Source: Xestospongia muta
Taxonomy: Eukaryota > Porifera > Demospongiae > Haplosclerida > Petrosiidae
Length of the DNA stretch: 64,000 bases
NCBI GenBank assembly: GCA_963693285.1
Contig: OY848928.1
Location: 372,501 to 436,500 of the forward strand
Direction of reading: 5' to 3'
Of this stretch, positions 22,523-51,241 are shown piece after piece. The stretch's first letter is position 1. The number at the start of each line of letters is the position of its first letter. The position numbers and the translations under genes are program-made. The notes under the pieces were generated by a model. That model made no database searches. It saw only the letters and a list, made by a program, of their open reading frames with translations, and was not told where the DNA came from.

Positions 22523-23409
22523 ATGTCTGAACAAGATGTAATGATGAAAGATTTCTACGGATATACATCAGGTCGATTTTGTGAGGAGGTCCACGCAATC
22601 ATTTATAATGAATTCTTAGCCCTCATTCAAGGTATGAAGGAAAAAATTGAAAAGGTAAAGAAATAAAGTGATAATAAAGATTGTTTCCATGGCAACTAGG
22701 TACATCCTGAAAGAGTCGATGAAATCCATCAATGTTTTACGTCTCTCCTATTGGAATTTTCTCGTACACTTGATGACCACATGACTCTCTTTATTCAGTA
22801 TTACACAAAGAACTTCACTATTCCTAATTATGTTCCATTATATGGTACAGATATACAAGAAAGTGAGGGAAGTAAAAAGAAAGTGATTGAATTACATCAT
22901 CGCATTGTGGCAACATCTCAACTAAATCAGACTCTTTCTGAGAGAATTCAACAGATTGAGGTATCTATTATCTGACGTAGTATAATATTCTACCTGTTTC
23001 CAAATTAATAGTCTTAATTAAAGGGTCATCCTTTCTTTGAGGTTAAAATTTAGCTTTATTATCTAATGTAGTATAGTCTCTTTCATCCAACTCCAAATCA
23101 ATAGTCCTAATTAAAGGGTCATTCGAGATTAAAATTTAGCCTCTAAAAGAGGACAGCCCTCTAATCAGGACTATTAATTTGTTAATTAATAATATTCATT
23201 AAAAGTTGTCCTTAATCTGCCATACAATTTCATTATCACAGGAGGCCATCCAACAAAGAGAAGAGCTCAAGGCAAGAATTCTCCAACAACACACACAACT
23301 CGAATCCATTCAACAAGCCCAGTCTCTTTTGGATCAATTACGGCGAGACACAGACGCTGTTACAAATACTACAGACACTGTTCTAAGTACTACTAATCAA
23401 AGTACTTAA
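22523..23409 (+). CDS. MIS12: MIS12-like kinetochore protein
   Basis: Three exons (22523-22654, 22700-22960, 23242-23409) give about 185 residues. The N-terminal FYGYTSGRFCEEVHAIIYNEF matches the MIS12-family FFGFTPQ-type start. The rest is helical with heptad-like spacing (KKKVIELHHRIVATSQLNQTLSERI; EAIQQREELKARI), consistent with the coiled coil of the Mis12 complex that links CENP-C to Ndc80. The call rests on the N-terminal motif, length and coiled-coil layout. Another small coiled-coil protein is possible but less likely. A polyadenylation signal lies at about 23453, and it converges with TTLL at an 89-bp gap. Confidence 0.72.
23094..23181. mobile_element. Short inverted-repeat element (MITE-like) in a MIS12 intron
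   Basis: CAAATCAATAGTCCTAATTA at 23094 is mirrored by TAATCAGGACTATTAATTTG ending at 23181, giving about 20-bp imperfect terminal inverted repeats over 88 bp. A similar left end (AAATTAATAGTCTTAATTAA) occurs at about 23003, suggesting a second, nested or partial copy. Confidence 0.55.
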
Positions 23410-23498
23410 ACTATGTCCGTGATTTTTATTACTTGCTTGTTATTACTGTTTTAATAAAAGATTAAAGAATGACATAAAAATTACTTGTAATCGCTAAT

Positions 23499-26400
23499 TT
23501 ATGGTGGTGCAAATGTTGACATTGATAAATATCTTAATTGCTGCAATGAAATGACAAGATATATATTTGTGAACAAATTATTTAACTCACTCTCAGTCTA
23601 TCATTGACTGATAATCCCTTTACTGTTAAGCCTTGATGAACTGTATGTCTTAAGAGATAAATGGATAGTTAGAATATGTGGAGAGATAGATGGATGTACC
23701 TAGTATCAAATGTATATAATGGTTTTCCAGGTCTGAACTGTCCAGATTTTTTTCGTTCTCTCTTCAATGAAATAGCGTTTCCACATAATTCAAGAGAAGG
23801 CGGTGGACGGTGAGAATAAAAAGATTGATTTGGGACTGAACCAAGTACGTTAAGAGAAGACAATTTTTGACTATACAGCAAATAAATTAAGATATATTAA
23901 GTTATAATTATACTTACCTATTATGGTTGTTGATACCCCAAGCATTAGTGAATAAATGATTAGGGAGAGGTGATTTATGTCGATAACCTGGTAACTGGGA
24001 TGGAATCACACCTCCTGGCATTGCACGCTTGTGTTCGGGGGTGGTAAAAGCTGTGAGGGTGGGAGGGTGAATGTGAGGAATGTGTAGAAATGGTTGGCTT
24101 AGTGCAGACTCAAGCCCTGTTGGGTTGTGTGGAGAGTCCTGAATAAATGTCTGAGTGAAAAATGCATTTCCTTCGCCATTTGTAGGATTGGTATGATTCT
24201 GTCTGGTACAGTGAGGAAGAGGTGTCTGAACGCAAGAACTAGGTTGGGACTCTAACATTGTACGAAAATGTTCAGAAACACCCATTCCTCTGACAATGGA
24301 ATCTCTTAATTGTAGTCCAGCTAAACGTTCGAGTTCTTCTTCGTCTTCAATATTCTGAGGTATTGGACTTCTTCCTTCAGTCAATCCACACACACATTCA
24401 CTCTGGAATACATTGTTCATATGAACACATGTACATTGTACAATATTACTTACTTTATCCACTTCTTGTGAGGTGGTTGGAGCTGTGATTCGAAAACTTA
24501 ACCCTCTTCTTTTGACGGAAGCAGAGAGTTCGGTCACCTTCTTGGTTTGACTAGTTAAACTTGTTTTCCGCTCTCTAGGTGGACTCTCTGATCCAGTATT
24601 GTCAACTGGTTTGACTAGCTTAGTGGGTTCTTTCTTATTATATCTAAGAAATGGTCATACTCTAAAGAATAAAAGTACAAACATTTACTTTTCCATTTCT
24701 CTTTGTTTTGCTTCAAGTTCTTCCCTTAGTTGTCTAGCTAAATCAGCTCGTGCACGAGATGCAGCTGTCTCAGAACACAATGAAGTACTCTGATTGAAAT
24801 ATTTCTCATATTCATTTTCATTGCCATTCAAAGGATAGATACGCCGATAACCACCTAAATGTGTCTGTTCATAACTCTCCAATCGTGCTTCATATTTTGC
24901 TTTTATATCTTGATCATGTATACTAGAATACTATAGTAAACATAGTCTAAGTTATAATACATTTACTTTGTCTCTTTAGAACGTTGTCGACACAGGAGTC
25001 TCTCACGAACTTTCTTTTTTTCTTCTTCCATGCATCGACGTCGATCATTAGCATATAAGTCAATTAAATTAAATGTATCATAAATTAATCCTTCTTTGAC
25101 TTCTTTGTCAAGTGGAGCATCTGTGTGAAAACTAGGTGATCGATTCACCTCCATTAGCCAAGGTTTTAGTTTCCGATCTAAAAGGATATCGAATCCTAGT
25201 ATTTCAAAGCAAGCACTCCCTCGTGTGTGGTTGGGAAATGTTGAGCGATAGTTATGACGAACAATTGGATGAGCTGCAATTAATGTCTTTATAATGACAT
25301 CCTAAAAGACAAAATAAAAATTGTATCAACCCTTTTTTAAAGTTTCTTACATCAATGTCATTCCAAATTTTTTCCAAGTCATATCCATTCTCTTGGAACC
25401 ATTTATTCAGAGTTATGATACGTCTTTTACTGCCGCTTTCGTCATCTCTGATAAAATCTTCGCTATGTTTGTTAATAGCATAATTAGTTAAATGCATACA
25501 CAACTCATCCTAAAAGTCAAACCACACTGATAAAAGCAACAAAGTTATATTGGTGTATTGTACCATGTTGTTTCCGGTTGGTTCACGGTATTTGACAGTG
25601 GCCAGCCTCACCAGTCCATCTTTGTAGGCATAAACTCGTAGAGGGTCACAGGAGGCCACAAGGATGTATATTCGCAAGTCAAATTTAAAAGTATCAATGG
25701 TAAAAGGCTAAAACAAAGAGATTAGGAGCACTTGAGATAGTATTTATAATATTACTGACTTTGCAAATATATTGCTGACAGACTATATGTTCTCCAGGTT
25801 TGATGTCCTTTAAATATGAAAGTATAAATTATTTTGTTAGCAGGTTAATAATATACCTTTAAATTTCGAAATAGAAAGATACCTTTACCTTGACATCCAC
25901 TGCCAGGTTTGGCAATAAAGACTTTGTTTTTCTTAGCTTGACAGTAAGCTTGAAAATCACCAAAACTGCAGGTATATAATAAAATGATACTATATACTGT
26001 TATCTATCTTACTCTGCTGGCAAGGTCCATGTTCTAGGAAAACAATTATATTCTTTTGGAAACAGCTTCAGCATTCGATTCATATTTCTAGCCAGTAGAT
26101 CTTTCCTACATATTTCATTCATACCAGGGAAATGGTTTACTTTCTATAAAGAGAGAGATGTAGTATCAATGGATAACAAAGATAGAAAAACCTGAAATGG
26201 TCTGATTTCATTGACTCTATCCGGCAATGCCAAATCTGTCCAGTAAATTGTCCATTCTTCTTCATCTCCTACGACACGCAAACCAAACCGTTTGGCTACA
26301 CGTCGAACTAAAGAAACATTACTTATTGCACAGATATATATATATATATATCCTTACCGCTATCATATTTACAGTTTGATAAATTGATTGTTAAAACTGG

Positions 26401-26553
26401 CCTAAAAATGACAGTAAAGTGGTTATGCTAATGGCTTCCTCCAAATTATTACTTCTTTTTCTTCTTCTTTTGAGCTTTGATGTCTTTTTGGTCTTCCTTC
26501 TCTTGAGGTGAAGGGACGGCTTCGTCTGTTGCTGTTAATCCACAAGTAGCCAT
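23499..26553 (-). CDS. TTLL6/TTLL13-like tubulin polyglutamylase
   Basis: Adds glutamate chains to tubulin tails on stable microtubules such as cilia. Start MATCGLTATDEAVPSP (ATG 26553-26551), followed by a Lys-rich run and LTINLSNCKYDS, typical of the TTLL6/7/13 entry to the ATP-grasp core. The core includes MNHFPGM, KPGSGCQGKGIF, FKFDLRIYILV, MHLTNYAINKHSEDF and LIDRKLKPWLMEVNRSPSF. The microtubule-binding extension follows (EEEKKKVRERLL; ARLESYEQTHLGGYRRIYP; SRARADLARQLREELE), found in TTLL6/7/13 class enzymes. Ends MSTFAPP at 23499. The exact paralogue is not resolvable by eye. Confidence 0.9.
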
Positions 26554-26652
26554 CCTAGAATGCACATAACATGTTTAACAACGTTTGTTGCTATGGCAAC
26601 ACGTCATATCTTGCACTATGAATAATTAATTATTAATTAATAATAATTATTA

Positions 26653-27754
26653 TCAATAAAAGCTCTCTTCTTCTTTAGAATAATGTATAACGTCAGAATC
26701 AATATGTAAATAGTCCAATAGATTAGACATTGTTGGTTGAGGATCACCGTGTGATTTTGATAATAATTCTTCAGCTGCCTCCTGACTAACTTCACGCCAT
26801 TTTTGAATAAGTCCTTCAAGTTCATCTAAATTGTTCTGCAAAACTCACATAAATAATATTAAATAATTATTCCATCACTCTACCTTTGAACGATACAGTT
26901 TTACAAGTTGAAGTTTATGTAATTGATCTTCCTTCTCTGATAGCTCTGATAATAGTTCTTTTCTTTCTTTGATTAGTTGTTCTAAATTATCTTGTGTATG
27001 ACAATCTCTCTTACTATCTGATGTACTAGTCTGAGAGTCTTGAGAAAAGTCCAGTTTTTGAGCAACATCATCAACAATAATTTTAGGTCTCTTTGAACTA
27101 TTCAGAAGTGGAGATACAAACTGACGTTTAATAGATTGATTTTGTCTTAATAGAACAGGACTCTAAGAACAATTTGTAACTAATGTACTATACAGCAGTC
27201 GTACTTACTTTATTTAACTTAGGAGATAACTCATAATCTGTAGTTGATATATAAATATAATAAAAATAATTTTAAAAAGGTTAGAACATGCAAGGATGGC
27301 AATGCCAAAAACAAAGTAGGGAGATGTATATCTTTAATATTAAAGTATCACTCAATACTCAATAGATGATAAAGGTACTAGTTATGTTGTACAGTCACAT
27401 TTTACCAAATGGAAGCCAGTAAATATCACATGTTTCATTTTCTTCAGCTCCAACTTTTTTAAGTTTTAATCTTCCTTGTTTTACTAGCTCATCCAAAATT
27501 GCCTACCAGTTACCATGGTAATAGTTACAACATAACAGATTTCTTACTGGTAATGGCTTTTCTTTGTCTTCTTTGGGTAAAATTGACTCATACCATGTAT
27601 TCAGCTCTTTAAATTCACATAAACAACAGTTAGAAGAGGAGATATAGGACAAGAGTTGATCTTCAATACTCATACCACCACATGTAGTATACGGAGACCA
27701 CTCAAAATTTTTGCCATTACATTTTTGTACAAATTTTATAACGTTTCCGTTCAT
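26653..27754 (-). CDS. SFR1: SFR1 (Swi5-dependent recombination repair protein 1) with N-terminal extension
   Basis: Partner of SWI5 that stimulates Rad51 filaments. The C-terminal half matches SFR1: KLQLVKLYRSK joined across an intron to NNLDELEGLIQKWREVSQEAAEELL, then LLDYLHIDSDVIHYSKEEESF and TGA at 26655. Upstream, SPVLLRQNQSIKRQF then SSKRPK fits the disordered basic part. The exons at 27.4-27.75 kb (MNGNVIKFVQK... ending YWLPF) splice in phase into it (WLPF-D-YELSPK), so this is read as one gene. The extension has a winged-helix-like segment (ILDELVKQGRLKLKKV) not expected in vertebrate SFR1. The start ATG is at 27754, 71 bp from the IDH3A ATG. Confidence 0.82.
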
Positions 27755-27825
27755 CTCCGTAAATCTTAAACACGTGGTGGGTGGGGTCTTACAAAACAAG
27801 CCACACACTTCCAGCTGTCATAGGA
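27755..27825. promoter_or_regulatory. SFR1/IDH3A bidirectional promoter core
   Basis: Only 71 bp lie between divergent start codons, the tightest head-to-head gap in the window. No TATA box is visible. Confidence 0.55.
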
Positions 27826-29467
<1,642 letters not shown>

Positions 29468-29764
29468 ACCAGTAAATACCTTCTCTATATAAGAAGATCA
29501 TGAATACCAGACATTCTTTGCTATTCAATCTTTATTCAAAGTCATCCCCCTGTAGTGATAGTACTAGCAAATATAGTGTATGTGTGATTTAAAATTTTTA
29601 AATGAATATCTTTAAAAATTTTCAAAGTTTACAGAAATGTATATGTACATTGATACAATGTACGTTTATAATACAATATATATTATAAAAATTATTATGC
29701 GATTATAGTTCTAGTTAGCCACGCCTTGCCAATGAAAGCTTGTACGTAGTGCAATATCATCGGT
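29468..29764. other. IDH3A to DUSP spacer
   Basis: About 297 bp of AT-rich DNA with short ATGTACA/TGTACAT palindromic runs near 29640-29670. Nothing else was recognised. Confidence 0.45.
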
Positions 29765-30992
29765 ATGGGTAGTAGATTCTCTTCTTTTAAGCCATCCCAG
29801 GAGGACGAAACAGAAATAGATTATGACAAGATCTATCAACTACGTAGTCAATTATTTCCAGACGTTATAGACGACGAACTATTGAGACAAGCTCTTAAGG
29901 ATAAGGTAAGTAGTTTTAATAAAAGATTAGCAACGTGGTTTACAAATTTTCGTTAGTAAATATTTTTTTTTTTTGAACACTACATGTTCATCATAAACTG
30001 TTTCTAGATAATATCAGTGAGTTATTGCTTTGTTTACTCTCCTAGTCTCCTACTCAAGTCTTTACTGATGACACAGGATTCAAAATCTTTGTTGGCTCAG
30101 CTGTTCACGCTCAAAATGTTCCAGCGCTAAGAGAGAACGGTATTAGTTATATAGTTAATATGGCTGCTGGTGATCTTCACACATCACAAGACTTTTACGG
30201 AGATGATTTCCGCTGTTTGATGATCAGTGCATCTGATTTGGAAGTGTACGATTTATCACAACATTTCACTGAAGTGTCAGAGTTTATCGAAGGAGCTAGA
30301 GCAGCAAAAACTGGAGTATTGGTACATTGTATGGCTGGAGTGAGTCGATCTGTAACAGTCACTGTGTCTTACTTGATGAAATGGTAAAAGACAAAACAAT
30401 CATAGAATTTGTCCTCTTACTGAGTAATGTATATAATAAGATTTGCTGACATTAGACAACTTTCCACAATAACCTCTAGTTCATAATGTTGTGTAGTGGC
30501 CTTTCCCCTTGTACTAAGGATATTAGGTATTGTGTATGTAGTGTACCAGGAAATTACTTGTAGTGTTATCATTGCATAAACTATTGTGTCATATTAAAGA
30601 ATTATTACGTCTGTCTGTTATTGAATTAAAAGGTTTATACATTAATTTCTGTATACATAGTCTTCACTGTGTCTTGTACACTCAGCAATCATACATCCAG
30701 TCTCATGTGCTTAGTTCCATACACCCAATCTTCATATATTCAGTTCCATATACCCATTCTATAAACACTCAGTTCCACACATTCATTCTCCATATACTCA
30801 GTTTCATACACCCAATCTTCATACATTCAGTCTCTTTTCTTATCCAACAGTCATAACATGACACTACTTGAGGCAGCTAAACAGGTACACACTCATAGAC
30901 TTCAAGCGTATCCTAATATTCGCTTTATTCAAAATCTTATTGAACTTGAGAAAGAATTAAAAGCTGAAAGAAAAAGGACCAAACCAAGCTAG
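29765..30992 (+). CDS. Small dual-specificity phosphatase, probably N-myristoylated
   Basis: MGSRFSS at the N-terminus is a good myristoylation site, suggesting membrane attachment as in DUSP15/22. A DSP catalytic domain follows with IFVGSAVHAQN, ISYIVNMAAGD, a candidate general-acid Asp in MISASDLEVYDL, and the signature HCMAGVSRSVTV (Cys and Arg both present). The last exon gives MTLLEAAKQVHTHR, then a Lys-rich helix to the TAG at 30990-30992. A 3' intron contains degenerate short repeats (about 30665-30845). Orthology among atypical DUSPs is unresolved. Confidence 0.88.
30665..30845 (+). repeat. Degenerate tandem repeat in the last DUSP intron
   Basis: Variants of CAGTTCCATACACCCAATCT/TTCATA recur roughly every 20-36 bp. 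The tract runs up to the 3' splice site before the MTLLEAAKQ exon. Confidence 0.6.
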
Positions 30993-31105
30993 AAATATTT
31001 TGTGTTTATTCTGTTGCTGATATTATGATTATAAATTCACCATGAAATTTGTTATGTTTTATCCTATGATTTTATGTTTTATTATATTGGTTGTCATGGT
31101 TACAG

Positions 31106-33222
31106 CTACACTCTCATTGGTTGTCGCAAGAGATAAGCAGATAATTGACTCAAGGCATATTTTTCATCTCTGTTCTCTCCTTCGGCAGAACAGGGCTCTC
31201 CAATTAAAGCACGTCCACACTGTCCTTTACTATATCTACGATTCAAATGGTTATCAGGACCTTGCATAACAGTTAACCCCTTCTTAACTATATTTTCAAG
31301 TACAGAGTCAATATGTATCTCACGAGGAATCCCTTTGCCTTTCATCATGACAGCAGAGAGGATATCAGATGCATAAACGCAGGCTAGTCCTCTGGTCTGG
31401 ATTATCCAATGACCTGAAAGGGTTGCTCCAGTTAATTTAGTCATAAATGAATGGAGAGTATTACTATATCTTGTGAGTGGGAGGGGCAAATACAGTAGGC
31501 TCTCCTGACGAGGGTAGGCACTACAACGTTCAAGGAAGATAGCATCAAATTCTAATTCAATATCTGCCAAGAAAAGTATATCAGTTGGACGTACGTGTTG
31601 AAGAGCTAATGAAAGGGCGTGTCCACGACATAACCACTCTGTTGAAGTTATTTTATGTAATGGTATTGATGAATACTGCTGAGAAAATTCTTTAAGTATT
31701 TTCTCAGTAGCAGATGTAGTAGTCTGTCCCATGAGAACAATGATGAGGGAAAGGGACGTGGTGTGTTCCCCTTTTGTAAGGTTACCTATCATATGTAGAA
31801 ATCGCTGTAATTCTTTAGCATATAACTCAGATACTGCTACAACTATTGTCAACGGTTTCTTGAGAGATAAAAGTGTTTCGCTGTCTTTCAAAAATACACG
31901 TTTAAATTGTGCTTGTAACAACTTTGATCTTCCATGTTCTACTTGATTCAATGTTGGTTGTACTTCAATGTTTAGTATATAAAGAAGATTTGATGTACTC
32001 TCCTGTCTCCAATAAATGCTGTGTACTTTTTTAAGGACATTTATTACGTTAGAATCAACATCTTTATTGAATGAAGGTTTATTTATTAATTTCATCACCT
32101 TCTCGACTGACCAATCAAATTCTTTTACCCACATGGAATTGACAGGTTTTACCGGTTCAGCCTCAGTTAAGGACATATGAGTATGATGATCTAACAGTTC
32201 CCAAAATGTCACCCTCCCCATTTCCTCCTCCGTCTCCTCATCTGTTGGTATAATGGGGATGGAGACAGAGTCGGCCAACAAATGGTTCATTAAGTCCAAT
32301 TCTTGATAGAGATCTTCTAGCGTATTCCAAATACCTGCAAGATTATTAGACATAACCAAATCATGTGTTGAATGTAGAAATAATAAAGTCGTTACTGACG
32401 AAATGAAGGGACAAGAGAGTAAAGTCTTCATTGTCTGAGGCGAGAGAGAAGTACCCTCTGAGATGGCTCTCGGCAGCTGACAAAATGGGTCCTTAAACAG
32501 CTATAGGAATAAAAGTATCCCTCAATACATGGTAATCATAGTAACATATGCACATGTGTTGCCATAGCAACAAGTACCTGTATTGGTGGTGTAATAGAAC
32601 AAACACCTTTAATCTTAGTTTCAATACAGTCTTCATTATCACACCCATCAAATAAGGGACATATTGCTAAAATTAACCCACGGCTCAAGATCTCCATTTC
32701 ACCATCACTGCAAATACCAGCTGCACTTCCTGAGTGGCCTTCTGACAAATAAGCAAACCCTTCTGGATCAAAGGGTATTAATAACTGACTCAGCAAGTTG
32801 ACTTGAATATAACTAGTTTTACTAACAAGTATGAACCACTGACTGTAATTAACTGTGTGGGTGGAGCATAGGTGACCTAATATTTGTATTCGTAGTGGTA
32901 ATGGATGGTCCATTAGAATCTGGACTCCTCGCATGTTCTCCATTAATGGAGTCTTTGAGTTATTTTTGATATAGTATATCAGGTGATATTTGTGTCCCCA
33001 CGTCTCATTAATTACTTGTACCCATTCTTGTGACTCTGGTCCTCCATCCATTGCTATGGCAACTGTAATTATTTCTCTTGTTTCCAATTTGCTGTGTTGA
33101 ACATCTTGTTCTTGTCCAAGTGGTTTCGGTAAATTTGTCTCTTGTAGGACAATGAAAGGAAAAAAAATGAAAGAGAAGGAGAGTCCTAGAGCACTCCCTA
33201 ACAAATATGGTACCAAGTTCAT
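31106..33222 (-). CDS. Chondroitin synthase / polymerizing factor-like Golgi glycosyltransferase
   Basis: Type II membrane protein. MNLVPYLLG at 33222 is followed by a hydrophobic anchor (LGLSFSFIFFPFIVLQ). An N-terminal GT31-like segment carries ITVAIAMDG, INETWGHKYHLIYYI and SQWFILVSKTSY. Position and context match the chondroitin synthase Fringe-like domain, but the DDD-type metal triad is replaced by SKTS. The second, CHGN-type domain has LTIVVAVSELYAKELQRFL, LIIVLMG, RGHALSLALQHV and ILFLADIELEFDAIFLERC, with DIE where the family has DVD. This resembles CHPF-class members that lack one activity. The whole protein comes from two long exons. It lies 99 bp downstream of EFL1 on the same strand and converges with the DUSP gene. 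Confidence 0.8.
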
Positions 33223-33321
33223 TTCTTGAGAAATAACAGCCCTGGTTGTAAAATTATGACTATAAATAAAATAATTAATATAATAGCAATAATTAATCAA
33301 TTAATAATAAATAAAAATTAA

Positions 33322-37633
<4,312 letters not shown>

Positions 37634-37892
37634 CACTGCTGGGTCTTGCACAACCACATGTGTCTAGCTCCACCCACTTAATGCTCTTGTTCTGTTTCCT
37701 TTATAAGAGGAAGTGCACAGATGGAATGTTAGTGTACTATTTTTTGGAGGGGTGAGGAAGACGGGGCTCTGCTGTTCTTTGACTTATAGAATTTAATTTC
37801 TATTTAACAGTGACCTCTATTTGCTGTTTTGATTTTTATTGATCTGAAAAGGAGGAGAAGGTGAGAATTGTTGGAAAGGCCGGTGTACAAAG

Positions 37893-43193
<5,301 letters not shown>

Positions 43194-43637
43194 GACATCT
43201 CATGAGAATGGCTATTCGTTTTCAACTTCCACTCTCTATATCTCACTCTTCAACATGTGTAGTGATTTTTAAATAATACAATTGTATTTTTAATCTTTTT
43301 CATTTTTAGTGATTAAACTTGGCTGGACCAAGTTTAATCACTCCAGTATCTTCAGTAGTTGTGTATGATAAGTCATTAATCATTTTATGTAAAATTATAT
43401 ATTATTTGTAACATGTCATATGTACACATATTTTGTTATTATATCATGTTTACAGTATGATTGTAGTCCTGTCAATATAAGGGATTATGAAAGGAAAACT
43501 TAGAGAATAAATAACAATGATTCTATTTTTAAACTTCACTTACCAATGATTTCCTATGGAAGGGGAAGCCAAAACAAATCTCTTTGAGAGCACTATTTAA
43601 AAAGAGCTGAGGGAGCGAGATTTTCGTTTCTAATGCA
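43194..43637 (+). other. PTPN9 3' UTR and RasGRF upstream region
   Basis: AT-rich spacer between two genes on the same strand. It contains the perfect hairpin listed separately and AATAAA at about 43506. No coding sequence was seen. Confidence 0.5.
43308..43342 (+). repeat. 15-bp perfect hairpin in the PTPN9 3' region
   Basis: AGTGATTAAACTTGG at 43308-43322 and its exact reverse complement at 43328-43342 enclose the 5-base loop CTGGA. It lies 115 bp after the PTPN9 stop codon, probably within the 3' UTR. Confidence 0.7.
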
Positions 43638-50609
<6,972 letters not shown>

Positions 50610-51241
50610 TTAATTAATTACTTAATTAAAAATAATAATTTTTTACTTCATTATATACATTATATAATTATATCTGTATATGTGCATGTGTGTATGTGTG
50701 TTGTGTGATAGTATCGGAAACGTTTATTTTTATTAAAACAATTTATAAAGTGTTCATTTTCTGCTTGCTAAATTTTGAATTGCATCTTCCAACATATTTT
50801 ACCATATAAAGCAATGGGCAGTGTTATACCAGCCTTGACTTAACAATATCTGACCATTATAGCTCAAATCTAAGATAAATGTAGTTTGAAAGTGAGGACA
50901 ACTTCCAGCAACCAAGATCATCTCATTGATAGACAAGATTTATCTTGTAATGCACACAAGTATTGTTATACTAGAGATACTCTCAGGTCTTTGTTACCAA
51001 GCGACAAAGGTGGACTAATACTTTGATGAGCAATTGATATTTCTTAACAGGTTGGAAATAATGACTGATCATTTCAAAATATCCTATGTATGTCATTTTT
51101 ATAGAGTACGTATAAACAATAACATCTCGATAGAGCTATGTAATACTAACATTTCCTTCTCATGACATTATTTTTCCTAATGTCTTTAAGTTATCTCTCA
51201 AAATCTAATAGAATTAACTTGTCAATTGATAGCATTTACAA
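50610..51241. other. RasGRF / PPR-protein convergent spacer
   Basis: About 630 bp of AT-rich sequence holding both 3' ends. No RNA gene or coding segment was recognised. Confidence 0.45.
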
